Origin: Terriglobia bacterium | Lineage (GTDB): Bacteria > Acidobacteriota > Terriglobia > Acidiferrales > UBA7541 | Length of the DNA: 54,922 nucleotides | NCBI GenBank assembly: GCA_020072805.1 | Contig: JAIQGC010000012.1 | Coordinates: forward strand, 1 to 54,922 | Direction: 5' to 3' | Shown: piece by piece, positions 45,182-54,371 of the stretch | Layout: every line of letters begins with the position of its first letter | How positions within the stretch are numbered: the first letter of the stretch is position 1 | Program-made: the position numbers and the translations under genes | Notes under the pieces: generated by a model | Databases searched by the model: none | Told to the model about the DNA's origin: nothing | The model's input: the letters and a program-made list of their open reading frames with translations, nothing else

Positions 45182-48076
45182 TCAGTGTTTGGCTAATTCA
45201 GCGTTACACTGGGACAGCCGATGAGTCACTATTTCTGGGCCGATTGCTGCGAACCCATGCAAGCTGAATCGGCCCGGATGAGGAACCTTCTGCCAGGTTG
45301 CTAGGCTCTTCTGGTAGTAATGATGAGCTTCGGTCAACATCCTTAGCTGCGCATTCTTCTCCCGCTGTGCATGAGCAATGACAGTTGATACATCGCCCAA
45401 ACCAGCATAACTGTTAGCGATCATGTAAAGGATCTCGATGCTGTCTGGGTGCGTGGAGCGAAGAAGCTCCATCCATCCGAGCGACCGGCGATATTCATCT
45501 CTTGCGGCTTTTGGATTGCCTAGCTTGAGGAGCGCTCCTGCAATGTCATTTGCGATGCCCGCGCGGTAGCCCTGATTTTCGAAGTTTTCCCCAACGGCTG
45601 AGGCGTCCGCGAAAATGTCTCTTCCGTGCGAGTAATAAGGCATGGCTTGATCAACTCTGCCGCTACGTTCCAGGGCTTCGGCCACCCATATCTCCACCAT
45701 TGCTACAATCTTATGAGAGACAATATCTGGAGAAGACTCAGCCTGAGCCGTTGCGAGGGCCTGCCTCAGCTCAACAAGTCCTTCTTCAGCACGGTTCAAG
45801 GTGACTAGGCAATGCCCAATCTGTCCGCGGGTGGTGATCACGAAAGTAGCAACCCGGCGGTCTTTTGGATCGATGGCTGCCATTTGTTTCGCGAGTTGTC
45901 CACCTTTCTGATAGCAATAAAAAGCTTCATTTGGCTTATCGTCGACCAGATAGGCGTCACCGAGCAATGGATAGGTTTGCAGGAGATTCAGGCGGAGAGC
46001 CAACCGAAGGTTATCGTTGCTTTCAGATAGGCGCTCAAAGGTTTCCCGCGACGCATTCAGGTAAGCGAGTGCGCGGGAGGCCTCACCCGATTTCAACATG
46101 TCATAGCCGAGTGTCGCGTTGAGTACGCCGACCTGCCTTTCGTCTTCGAAGAGTGGCGCAGGCATAGCCGCCAGTTTCTGCTCTATCTCCAGTGCCTTGC
46201 GGTGGAATTCGGTGCCTACAGTGAGGTTTCCCAGACTGGCAAGAGTGCCACCTCCCGTCTGTATTCGTCCAATCGTAAAGTACTCTGAGGCAAGTTCTCT
46301 CAATATGGCCTTGCTGTCTGGTTCAAACTTAACCAGTGATTCGGAGATCGCAACGCCTTTTGAACAAGTCTCGTAGCCTGCATTGGCATCACCCGAACCA
46401 CCCCACTGCAATTCGCCGAGACTGCAATAGCTCGCCGCCAAGGCCAAGTTATCGTAAACGCTCCGAGGGTTAGCTTGGACAATCGCCTTGCGAATCCGCA
46501 GCGACTTCTGGATGCTCTCCAGAGCGCTCTTGGTATCCCCAAGATTCGATCGATAGACGCCACCTTGGACTCGGCCAACCTTGTCGTAGGCAGTGGCAAG
46601 TTCTCGCTGCAGGGAGGTGTCGTTGCCGGATTCCCGGGCAAGGCTGTCCAGATATTCGAGAGAGTTCTGAACGATGAGCTTGCGGGCGAGGGTTGCGCCG
46701 GGCAGATCCTGAATGGAATCGTGGATTTCGAAAATAAGAGAATTGGCCAGTTTGCGGACATCGTTGAAGCGGGCCTCGGCGCGACGTCGGTTGGATTCCG
46801 CGATACGCGCTTCGCGCAAGGTTACGACAACACCGGTGATGAGTGTGCCTAGGACCAGCAGGGCAGCCAGGACGCCCGCTTTGTGTCGCTGCACAAATTT
46901 ACCGGAGCGATAAGTCCAGGAACCTTTGTGGGCAGAGACAGGCAAGCCGGCGAGGTGGCGGCGAATATCTTCGGCAAACTGCTCAACGGAGGAATAACGG
47001 CGCCCTGGTTCTTTTCGCAAAGCCTTCAGCGCGATGTTGTCGAGATCCCCCGTCAGGCGTCGCTTCAATTTGGCCGGAGAGCCTTCGCTGGTTTGGCTGG
47101 CGACCACGGGCGTATTTCGCGCGACCTCTGCATGGCGCAGGATAACGGAACTCGGGCGGTCGGGTTCGGTTTCCGTGATGGCGCGTGATAGTTCATGAGG
47201 TGTGCGCGTCTCCACACGATAAGGGGAATGGCCGGTGAGCAATTGATAGAGGACGACACCTAGCGAGTACACGTCGGACGCCGTCGTAATTGGTTCGCCC
47301 CGAACTTGTTCGGGGCTGGCATATTCGGGTGTCATGGGACGCAGGGACGTCGCCTCCGCGCTACCCGAGGCATCCAGTATCTTCGCGATGCCGAAGTCCA
47401 AAAGCTTCGGCGTGCCTTCTTGCGTGACGAGAATGTTGCTGGGCTTTATGTCCCGATGAATCACCAGATGCTGGTGCGCGTATTGCACGGCGGAGCAGAC
47501 TTGGCGAAAGAGCTGTAAGCGTTCGGTGACGGAGAGTTTGTGGCCATCGCAGTACGAATCAATGGGAGCACCCTCAACCAACTCCATGACAAGGTAGGGA
47601 ACGCCGTCGTCTGTAGTGCCACCTTCCAGTAGCCGGGCAATGTTGGGATGGTCCAGTCCTGCGAGAATTTGGCGCTCATTGCGGAAACGTTCGAGGATAA
47701 TGGCCGTGTCGTAGCCGCTGCGGACCAATTTGAGCGCGACTTTCTTCTCATACTGCCCATCGGCGCGGACGGCAGCGAAAACCTCACCCATGCCGCCGTG
47801 ACCGATTTCATCCACGACGAGATAAGGGCCGATTCTGCGGCCTGCGCAAACACCGGCACGCTGTATGTTCTCTGCAATTCCATCGGCAGTTGCCATAGCC
47901 ACATTTAGAAATTGGCTGCCGGCTTCCTGGTGGGCGGCGAGCAGAGACTCCACTTCGCGCCGCAGTTCGGAATCGCCTATGCAGGCTTCGTGCAGATACT
48001 GCTCTCGTTGCGTTCCTTCGAGGGAAAGCGCCTTTTCCAGGACTTCGCTAATCTGTTCCCATTTTTCCGGCGTCAC
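45182..48076 (-). CDS. Ser/Thr protein kinase with membrane segment and long TPR-like sensor half
   Basis: About 964 residues from the GTG at 48076, whose bases overlap the sigma gene's stop (GTGA). N-terminal helices (about 1-70, LLAAHQEAGSQ) precede the kinase domain: IGHGGMGEVFAAV Gly loop, VALKLVRSG, IHRDIKPSN and LLDFGIAKIL. Phospho-site region EYASPEQVRGEPITTASDVYSLG follows. One membrane segment, AALLVLGTLITGVVV, lies near residue 400. The rest (IHDSIQDLPGATLARKLIVQNSLEYLDSLARESGN... to the end) is TPR-like and probably outside. It is translated with the sigma factor, so it likely signals to it. Confidence 0.88.
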   Translation of the reverse strand: MTPEKWEQISEVLEKALSLEGTQREQYLHEACIGDSELRREVESLLAAHQEAGSQFLNVAMATADGIAENIQRAGVCAGRRIGPYLVVDEIGHGGMGEVFAAVRADGQYEKKVALKLVRSGYDTAIILERFRNERQILAGLDHPNIARLLEGGTTDDGVPYLVMELVEGAPIDSYCDGHKLSVTERLQLFRQVCSAVQYAHQHLVIHRDIKPSNILVTQEGTPKLLDFGIAKILDASGSAEATSLRPMTPEYASPEQVRGEPITTASDVYSLGVVLYQLLTGHSPYRVETRTPHELSRAITETEPDRPSSVILRHAEVARNTPVVASQTSEGSPAKLKRRLTGDLDNIALKALRKEPGRRYSSVEQFAEDIRRHLAGLPVSAHKGSWTYRSGKFVQRHKAGVLAALLVLGTLITGVVVTLREARIAESNRRRAEARFNDVRKLANSLIFEIHDSIQDLPGATLARKLIVQNSLEYLDSLARESGNDTSLQRELATAYDKVGRVQGGVYRSNLGDTKSALESIQKSLRIRKAIVQANPRSVYDNLALAASYCSLGELQWGGSGDANAGYETCSKGVAISESLVKFEPDSKAILRELASEYFTIGRIQTGGGTLASLGNLTVGTEFHRKALEIEQKLAAMPAPLFEDERQVGVLNATLGYDMLKSGEASRALAYLNASRETFERLSESNDNLRLALRLNLLQTYPLLGDAYLVDDKPNEAFYCYQKGGQLAKQMAAIDPKDRRVATFVITTRGQIGHCLVTLNRAEEGLVELRQALATAQAESSPDIVSHKIVAMVEIWVAEALERSGRVDQAMPYYSHGRDIFADASAVGENFENQGYRAGIANDIAGALLKLGNPKAARDEYRRSLGWMELLRSTHPDSIEILYMIANSYAGLGDVSTVIAHAQREKNAQLRMLTEAHHYYQKSLATWQKVPHPGRFSLHGFAAIGPEIVTHRLSQCNAELAKH

Positions 48077-48651
48077 GGCTGCTCGCTTCGATTTATCTCC
48101 CGGAAAAGCCAGGCCCGCGCCGTAGTCCAATTGCGCTTGACCGTGGCGGGAGATACTCCTAGCACTTCCGAGGTATCCTCAATGGAAAGGCCCGAAAAAA
48201 AACGAAGTTCGACGATCTGGCTCTGCTGCGGATTAATCTGTGCCAGGTTGTTTAGCGCGTCATCCAGCGCGAGGATGTCCAACTCTTTCCCCTTGGATCC
48301 CGCCACGGCTTCGTTCAGAGACAGGGTGAGAGAAGCGCCGCCACGCTTGGCCGCATGGCTCGCCCGGGCATGATCCACAAGAATCTGGCGCATGAGCCGC
48401 GCAGCTACTCCGAAAAAGTGGGCCCGGCTCTGCCACTCGGGGGGATTCTGCCCGGCAAGGCGCACATAGGCTTCATGAACCAGAGCCGTGCTTTGCAGAG
48501 TGTGATCAGGGCGTTCTTGCCGGAGATAGTATCGCGCCAAGCGGCGCAGTTCCTCGTAAACCAAGGGCATCAGTACATCGAGCGCTTCGCGGTCCCCCGC
48601 CCGCCATCGAGTCAGGAGATCCGTGACCTGCCTGGAAGAGCCGTTTTGCAC
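48073..48651 (-). CDS. ECF-type RNA polymerase sigma factor
   Basis: 192 residues from a GTG at 48651 with GGAG 6 bases upstream. QVTDLLTRWRAGDREALDVLMPLVYEELRRLARYYLRQERPDHTLQSTALVHEAYVRLAG is region 2 (of the type common in Acidobacteriota and Planctomycetes), and ILALDDALNNLAQINPQQSQIVELRFFSGLSIEDTSEVLGVSPATVKRNWTTARAWLF is region 4 with its HTH. Stop and the kinase start overlap by four bases. It directs RNA polymerase to a limited set of promoters; candidates are the two matching upstream blocks in this cluster. Confidence 0.9.
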   Translation of the reverse strand: MQNGSSRQVTDLLTRWRAGDREALDVLMPLVYEELRRLARYYLRQERPDHTLQSTALVHEAYVRLAGQNPPEWQSRAHFFGVAARLMRQILVDHARASHAAKRGGASLTLSLNEAVAGSKGKELDILALDDALNNLAQINPQQSQIVELRFFSGLSIEDTSEVLGVSPATVKRNWTTARAWLFREINRSEQP

Positions 48652-48713
48652 GTGTGTCTCCGGCCGCGGGGAGAAGCGCCTGAGGCGAAGAATAAGGAGT
48701 CGCCTGCCGGTTG

Positions 48714-48837
48714 TCAATCTGCTTGAAACCGCACGGCTTAGATTCAGCTAACGGCGCTTGCGACCTATTTTTTACGCCACCGTGAGCCAAACGGCCCTGT
48801 TTTTCCGCATATGTAGAATGGAAAGACACTGAAAGAG
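48714..48837. promoter_or_regulatory. Upstream block shared with the 54372 gene, copy 1
   Basis: Between the sigma gene and the divergent 48893 gene. Begins tcaatctgcttgaaac, continues with gcttaga, gagcca and ttttccgcat in fixed order, and matches 54099-54219 with spacing 97 against 95 bases for the first part. A GAAAC/TTAGA pair at the front could be ECF promoter boxes. Conservation without coding suggests a regulatory element. Confidence 0.55.
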
Positions 48838-48892
48838 TCGTCCTTGCGGGTCTGTTCGCGACGTGTGAGGAATAAACGGGGACAATCCATCG

Positions 48893-51361
48893 ATGAGCGC
48901 AATGCGAGTCCACAAGATCGTGGCGGGTATTCTTAGTGTCTTTCTGTTGGCTGGCTTCCCATTGTCCGCCCACCCTGCCAATGGCGTCAGGTTCGGCAAT
49001 GTTTCATTCGACATCGGTACACTCTGGACCGTCATCGACCAGGGCGAAACGCTCCTGCTGATTCCGAACAATCCGATGTTGAAGGACAAGTGTCGCGTCA
49101 ATGTCGGCCCGGTACGGACCGGGAATGCGGCTGCTGTGATCGCGCAGATCTGGGCGCCACTCACGGCCGGGAAACAGATCAAAGGCAAGGTCACCGACGA
49201 CAACAGTTTACTAATGAGCGGAGGTGGCCGACTGTATCGGCACTTAGCTAGGTTCGAAGATGGAAGCGGCGCGTACATCATCCTCGTCGAAGTCAGCGGC
49301 AAGTTGACGCCTTTCGTTCTCACGGGAGACAACCAGTTCGCTAGGGAAGCTGTTTGGGACGATTTCGGCCCGATACTGATGTCCCTGAAGGGCGAAGCCG
49401 ACTCTGGAGGCGCCACCACAGCAGGAGGCTCGACCGCCAATGCGCTCAGCGTTGGTACTCCCTCGGACCAGGGAGCAGATCCCTACGACTCGATCCATTG
49501 GGAAGGCCCGAACGAACTCGTCTATGGCATTTATGATATTCACCCAGTCCGTCCAAAAAACGAATTGAAAGAGGCGGTGCTTTTGGGCGGCTCCTTCATC
49601 GGCAGTGTGAAGCCCAAAGAAGTGAGCTTCGGCGAAGCCATCGCTCATGTGCGGCTGCTACTCGACAATCCGAAAACAAAAGGTGAATACGAGGACCTGA
49701 AAAAGAATGCCAACAAGAGTGATCCCTTCATGCTGCAGGGAAGGGCATTTGCACAGGTCGTCGGGGGCCAGCCCTGGACGGCGTTGCTTGGCCTATTTGC
49801 AGCGTACGAGCTTTTTCCAAATGATCCCGACAGTCTGGTCAACCTCGCCGCAATGCTGGCCCATTGCGGAATGCCCAACGAATCTCTCGCGATACAGAAG
49901 GAGATGGAACGGCGCGGCATGAAACCCCAGCCGGGCATGGTCAGTGCGGACGCTCTGATGGAGTACTTGAAGGGCTTCGACCAATTGCTGATTGGCCAGA
50001 CTTCGACGGGCAAGTATCACCTACATCAGGCGGTGAATCTCGATCCGTTCCTGAAAGAAGCTGCTTTAGCACTTGCCGTTGCGCAGAAGTTGACGGGGGA
50101 AGACGAAGAAGCCGAGAAGACCTACTACTACGGTGTCTGGCGACGCAGGCCGGCTCAGTATCTGATCTGCGGCGGCACCGGACCGAACCCGGAAGATCAT
50201 CTCGTTCGCCCGCCGATCACAGATATGTTGGATGTCTCTCGGGGAAAGCCGGGAGTCTTGCCGCAGTTCGATCATCCGGGAAACTTTGCCCATGCACTGG
50301 GCCTCAAGGACCGCTATGAGCGCCCCATTATGCAGACAGCCATGGAGGCAAAGGATTTTTCGTTAAAGTCCCTGGATTATGCCAAGAAAATCAGCGCTGG
50401 CCGAAAAACACCCATCAAGGTCTGGTCCGGCTACATTGAAGACCTCATAGACACCCTGGAGGTGAACGAGCCACCGGTCAAGAAACTGGTGGAGGCGAAG
50501 AACAAGGCGCGCCAAGAAGCACAGGAGGCCGCCAGGCGCATCGGTCAGAGTGTTCTCAGGAGAGACGTCGCGCTGATGGCCGCACCCGGCAATCACACGG
50601 TGGAGTACCAGCAAAATGCCAACGACGGCATCGGAGCATTCCGTCCCTATGCGCAAGCCTACGACCAGGCAGTCCGACAGCTGCACCGTACCTGGTATCG
50701 CTACGCGACGGGCTTGACCGCACATCTTGGAGACCGCGACTGGCATGAGAAAGAGGTCCTCAAGATTCGGAGTCATACCGATCTGGTCTGGTCTAGTGAT
50801 TTGGTCCCGTCGATGATTGGCTGGTATCTGGAAGCAGGCGTCTGCCCCGATTGTCTGAAGGATCCATCTGGTGCCGTGGAGCAGCCCCATCATGGTGAGA
50901 TCGCCGAATGCCCCGAGGACATGAAGGACCGGGAATTGAAATTCGGGATAAAAATTCCTCTGGAGGAAGGCAGCGTTGAGCTCAACTTTCGCCAGTCTTG
51001 CGAAGAGAAAATAGTCGAAGTAGCGGTCAACGCGGATCTTCTGGAAGGGAAGATCTTTGATGCTTCACTGGGTGCCTTTGTGCAAGTGGAGCTGGCGCGG
51101 AAAGGAGACACAACCATATTCGTCGGCGTCAAGGGCGATGCGGGGGCCAAGACTTTCGGCGGTACGGGAAGAGCGGGAGTCTACATTACCAGTGATGGAT
51201 CGGGGGAAATCAAGGATGCCGGCACAAGGGTTGCCGTGGAGAGCGAGGCCAAACTGGGTGAATCTCTGACTGTCGCAGGCAGCCGCACGTTCAGAGACGA
51301 GAGGGTTAATTTCATTCCAAGTTTGCCCACACCCACGCGCGGTCCGAGCCTCCGCGAGTAG
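48893..51361 (+). CDS. Exported protein with TPR-like middle, unknown
   Basis: 822 residues. A signal peptide (MSAMRVHKIVAGILSVFLLAGFPLSAHP) is followed by a beta-rich N-terminal part (to about 180), a helical/TPR-like middle (AFAQVVGGQPWTALLGLFAAYELFPNDPDSLVNLAAMLAHCGMPNESLAIQKEMERRGMKP) and a C-terminal beta part (ELKFGIKIPLEEGSVELNFRQSC...). It contains a CPDCLKD-HHGEIAEC group that might bind metal. Divergent from the sigma/kinase pair and preceded by the shared block. No family recognised; exported. Confidence 0.6.
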   Translation: MSAMRVHKIVAGILSVFLLAGFPLSAHPANGVRFGNVSFDIGTLWTVIDQGETLLLIPNNPMLKDKCRVNVGPVRTGNAAAVIAQIWAPLTAGKQIKGKVTDDNSLLMSGGGRLYRHLARFEDGSGAYIILVEVSGKLTPFVLTGDNQFAREAVWDDFGPILMSLKGEADSGGATTAGGSTANALSVGTPSDQGADPYDSIHWEGPNELVYGIYDIHPVRPKNELKEAVLLGGSFIGSVKPKEVSFGEAIAHVRLLLDNPKTKGEYEDLKKNANKSDPFMLQGRAFAQVVGGQPWTALLGLFAAYELFPNDPDSLVNLAAMLAHCGMPNESLAIQKEMERRGMKPQPGMVSADALMEYLKGFDQLLIGQTSTGKYHLHQAVNLDPFLKEAALALAVAQKLTGEDEEAEKTYYYGVWRRRPAQYLICGGTGPNPEDHLVRPPITDMLDVSRGKPGVLPQFDHPGNFAHALGLKDRYERPIMQTAMEAKDFSLKSLDYAKKISAGRKTPIKVWSGYIEDLIDTLEVNEPPVKKLVEAKNKARQEAQEAARRIGQSVLRRDVALMAAPGNHTVEYQQNANDGIGAFRPYAQAYDQAVRQLHRTWYRYATGLTAHLGDRDWHEKEVLKIRSHTDLVWSSDLVPSMIGWYLEAGVCPDCLKDPSGAVEQPHHGEIAECPEDMKDRELKFGIKIPLEEGSVELNFRQSCEEKIVEVAVNADLLEGKIFDASLGAFVQVELARKGDTTIFVGVKGDAGAKTFGGTGRAGVYITSDGSGEIKDAGTRVAVESEAKLGESLTVAGSRTFRDERVNFIPSLPTPTRGPSLRE

Positions 51362-51452
51362 GCTTGCCACTATGGTGCGCACATCCAGAAAACGTGCTTT
51401 CAAGGAATCCGGCGATCGCAAGCCAATCCGGACGGCGGCAGGAGGCAGGCGC

Positions 51453-52449
51453 ATGGCCCGATTTGCAATAGGAAGCAGCAACATGATCCTGGCGATGGCT
51501 TTGATCTTCGCGCCGGGAAGAACGCTTGCGCAAGCACCGTGCACGGATGAACAGGCGCGTCAAAAACAGGGAAGACTGCAACCGGATTCTCACGAACAAT
51601 CCCAGCTCAGCGCGCGCGCTCACATGACGCCAGATCCTGTTGCGCTGAAAAAGATCGATGAGACCATCGCGCTTCTGGAACAATCCCTCCCGGACTTCAA
51701 AGGAGTGGAGGGCCACTACTGGCACGAAATGTTCGACCCCAGCCCCGCGAGCCATACGTTCCGTTACGAGGTCACAGCCGCTTTTTTCGACTACTTCTGT
51801 GTCCCGATGAAGAATTACCCGCCGGGCGTGGCTGGGAAAGTGCAGCCGGCCGACGAAACGGGAACCTGGATCTATTTCTCTTTCAACAGCCTGGGGTGGC
51901 TGGTGAATGAGAAGGCAAGCCTGGGCAAGGAACTGCGCACAGTAGGCGGCGAAACGATTTTCCTTCTGCCCAAGGAAAACGGGGAGTGGAAAGGTCATCG
52001 TCTGTTTGCGCCGCTACATAACGGGCAAAAGGCGGAGGCGATCCTCCTCACGGCCCCCAATCATTTTCCGTTCAAACCCCTCAGCCGGGAAGAATTCCTG
52101 CAAGCACGCGAAAAGGTGGCTCTAAACCACCTCAACGAAGCACGGGCAAAACTGGGACCGAACTCAACAGCATGCCGCGATGACACCGGCGGAGCTGCAG
52201 AGCCAAGCGGTGGTCCGCGACTGGTACGCTATGCCGCCACGGGGCAAGCTCTTTGTGAGCGAAGCCGAGGGCGGTTTGCGCCTGGTGACCGTTGACCACG
52301 CGTATATCGATCCGGCGCTGCCGCGTTCCTCTGTCCAGTTAATTACCGTTTACTGGCGCCGGGAAGACAGCCCGGCTAGGAGTGAAGTGATCCGCCAGTT
52401 CAAAAACAATTTCGATTTCGCGGCGCTGCAGAGAATGCTCGATCGGTAA
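51453..52449 (+). pseudogene. Exported protein gene with a probable +1 frameshift near 52154
   Basis: Starts at ATG 51453 with GGAGG 7 bases upstream and a signal peptide (MARFAIGSSNMILAMALIFAPGRTLAQ). The frame reads sensibly to NHLNEARAKL, then degenerates at GPNSTACR. Dropping one G from the ggg at 52154-52156 joins it to a second frame, giving ARAKLDRTQQHAAMTPAELQ...FVSEAEGG and ending at 52449. So the gene is interrupted, or the base is a sequencing/assembly error. Function unknown; the product would be exported. Same-strand between the 822-residue protein and the J-like protein. Confidence 0.65.
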
Positions 52450-52465
52450 GAGCAGGGAGGTAACT

Positions 52466-52822
52466 GTGTTCGGATTGCCCGAGCATTACGAAAGTCTGGA
52501 GATTGATTCGAAAGCCAGCCCGGAAGAGATCGAGCGCGCCTATCAGAAGCGCGTCGCGGAATTGCGTGTGTCGCTGATGGAAGATGCGCCGGAAGACCTT
52601 GCCGAGGTTGAAGCGGCACACTCGGTTCTAGGCGACCCTGCGCAACGCGCGGCTTATGATGCCAGCGTTCGCAAGGCGGAAGAAGAGGAGGACAAGAAGA
52701 ACGTCGAGCTGGATGCCTTCCTCCAGCAGAGCGCGCACCGCCACCGCTGGAGCGCCAGGGGATCCAGCGGATTGCTCGATGTGTTCGATGCGATCTGGGG
52801 CGTTTTGAAATTCTTCAAATAG
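52466..52822 (+). CDS. DnaJ-like domain protein lacking the HPD motif
   Basis: 118 residues from GTG 52466 (GGGAGG upstream). PEHYESLEIDSKASPEEIERAYQKRVAELR...AEVEAAHSVLGDPAQRAAYDASV matches the J-domain frame, but where helix II-III should have H-P-D the sequence reads RVSLMED. So it cannot stimulate Hsp70 in the normal way. The C-terminal helix ends GLLDVFDAIWGVLKFFK. Cytoplasmic by lack of signal; role unknown. Confidence 0.65.
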   Translation: MFGLPEHYESLEIDSKASPEEIERAYQKRVAELRVSLMEDAPEDLAEVEAAHSVLGDPAQRAAYDASVRKAEEEEDKKNVELDAFLQQSAHRHRWSARGSSGLLDVFDAIWGVLKFFK

Positions 52823-52889
52823 TCAGTGGATTTGTCACACTGCGGGAAGCGGCGGGGCGGGCACGCGCCGACAGCTCAGGAGGAACAAA

Positions 52890-54038
52890 ATGAGAAATAG
52901 CGCTTCATGGGTCATCAATCGCTGGAATGTGGCTTTGCTGCTGCTGTCTATTTCGTGCGGATCGGCGCTCGCACAGTTTAGAGACACTCTTGGCGTCCAC
53001 TGGAACAACCCGCTCAGCGCCTCCGTCTCTACCATGGTCATGCGGAAGGCGAGAGAGGACGCACTCGCAAGAGAGCTGGGCGCGAATGTGCCCGGTGACA
53101 AGGCTCCGGCCGCGCAGCGACGCCGACCGGAGATTGACGATGCGGTAGTGCGTTTTCGGCCAACGGGAACGTATCTCAAGACCCGCGAGTTAGCAGATCT
53201 ACTCGGCAACGATCCTACGGAAAGGGCCCAATACCTGGCTTTGATGAATAACGTATTGCAGGTGTACGACAAGCAAGCACAAACGGCCGGCATGCAAAAC
53301 GATCTGGCTATGGCGTTGAGCTTTTTCTTCGGCGAGAACGCCCGCATTTATCACGGTCTGCCGGAACCTCCGGACGCGCAGTTTATGGATTTGCGCAACA
53401 TGATTGCCAGAGGGATGGCGGAAGAAGGTATTTTGAGGAATGCTTCCGACCGCCAAAAGCAGGAGATGTGGGAAACGCTCGTTGCTTATACCGGTCTGAC
53501 GCTCTTCGGGTATGAACAGGCAAAGCAGGCCGGCCAAGAAGCGATGGTAAGGGGTTATCAACAAGTGGCAGGCCAAAACCTGCAGGTGGTTACGCACCTT
53601 TCGCCCGACGGTATCAATTTCACGGCGAACGGTTTGACAATCAGCAACACGCCAAGCGATTCGACGGCGTTTTCTCAATCTTCGAGTGCGGGCGGGGCTG
53701 CCGACGCCCCCATCGCCGGCGTGATAGAAGCCGTACAACTGGCGCATGCGTATGAAATCAACGAAATCGACGCGAACGCGCGGTTCACCAGAAGAAGAAT
53801 CCGAGTAGCCGGTGTGGTCGAAGATACGCAGGTCGAGGAAGGAAGAATGGTGCTCCACTTTGTCCAGGGCAACGACGCCTATGCGAATTATTCGCTCACC
53901 TGCTATCTGCTGCCATCGCAACAGACTGCCGCGGCAAGCCTTCGGCGGCATGAACATGTGGTGGTTGAAGGTGTCAGCAAAGGAAGAACGGATTTATATA
54001 AGGTGACATTGGATAGCTGTGAGATTGTTTCGAGATGA
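52890..54038 (+). CDS. Exported DUF6683-like protein with C-terminal OB-fold
   Basis: 382 residues with a signal peptide (NVALLLLSISCGSALAQ). The N-terminal region is helical (DLAMALSFFFGENARIYHGLPEPP... EMWETLVAYTGLTLFGYEQAKQAG), as in DUF6683 proteins. The last 95 residues, AHAYEINEIDANARFTRRRIRVAGVVEDTQVEEGRMVLHFVQGND...HVVVEGVSKGRTDLYKVTLDSCEIV, match the tRNA_anti-like OB-fold found in exported proteins. Binding function is unknown. Confidence 0.65.
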   Translation: MRNSASWVINRWNVALLLLSISCGSALAQFRDTLGVHWNNPLSASVSTMVMRKAREDALARELGANVPGDKAPAAQRRRPEIDDAVVRFRPTGTYLKTRELADLLGNDPTERAQYLALMNNVLQVYDKQAQTAGMQNDLAMALSFFFGENARIYHGLPEPPDAQFMDLRNMIARGMAEEGILRNASDRQKQEMWETLVAYTGLTLFGYEQAKQAGQEAMVRGYQQVAGQNLQVVTHLSPDGINFTANGLTISNTPSDSTAFSQSSSAGGAADAPIAGVIEAVQLAHAYEINEIDANARFTRRRIRVAGVVEDTQVEEGRMVLHFVQGNDAYANYSLTCYLLPSQQTAAASLRRHEHVVVEGVSKGRTDLYKVTLDSCEIVSR

Positions 54039-54371
54039 GGCGCGCCTCCGGCAATCCCAACCTTGTCCTTTTGCGCCTGATTTCTGACGCCTGGCAGATC
54101 AATCCGCTTGAAACGCCACGACTTAGAACGGCCTTCGTCGCTCCTCCCTTGATTTCGCGCTTTGATGAGCCAGTTTGCCCGGCTTTTCCGCATGTACAAG
54201 ACAAAGATGCATAAAGAGGGTCAATCTTCCGTGCCTCCTGCAAACGAGAGTTCCGCAACGTCCCCTGCTGAGGCCGCCGATGCGGGACACGCGCTTCCGC
54301 GGATCGGAAGGTGCTTCCACGAACGCGCGGGGCAAGAACGCGGGTCTTCAAAAGCGAGCGGAGGGTTGGCC
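54039..54371. other. Intergenic region holding the second shared upstream block
   Basis: About 330 bases between the OB-fold protein and the last gene. Apart from the conserved block (54099-54219) I see no gene with good support; a frame from 54192 has a weak start only. Confidence 0.4.
54099..54219. promoter_or_regulatory. Upstream block shared with the 48893 gene, copy 2
   Basis: tcaatccgcttgaaac ... gacttaga ... gagcca ... ttttccgcat, then a weakly matching stretch ending aaagag. Matches 48714-48837 with nearly the same spacing. Diverged in between, so the conserved parts may be functional. Confidence 0.55.
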
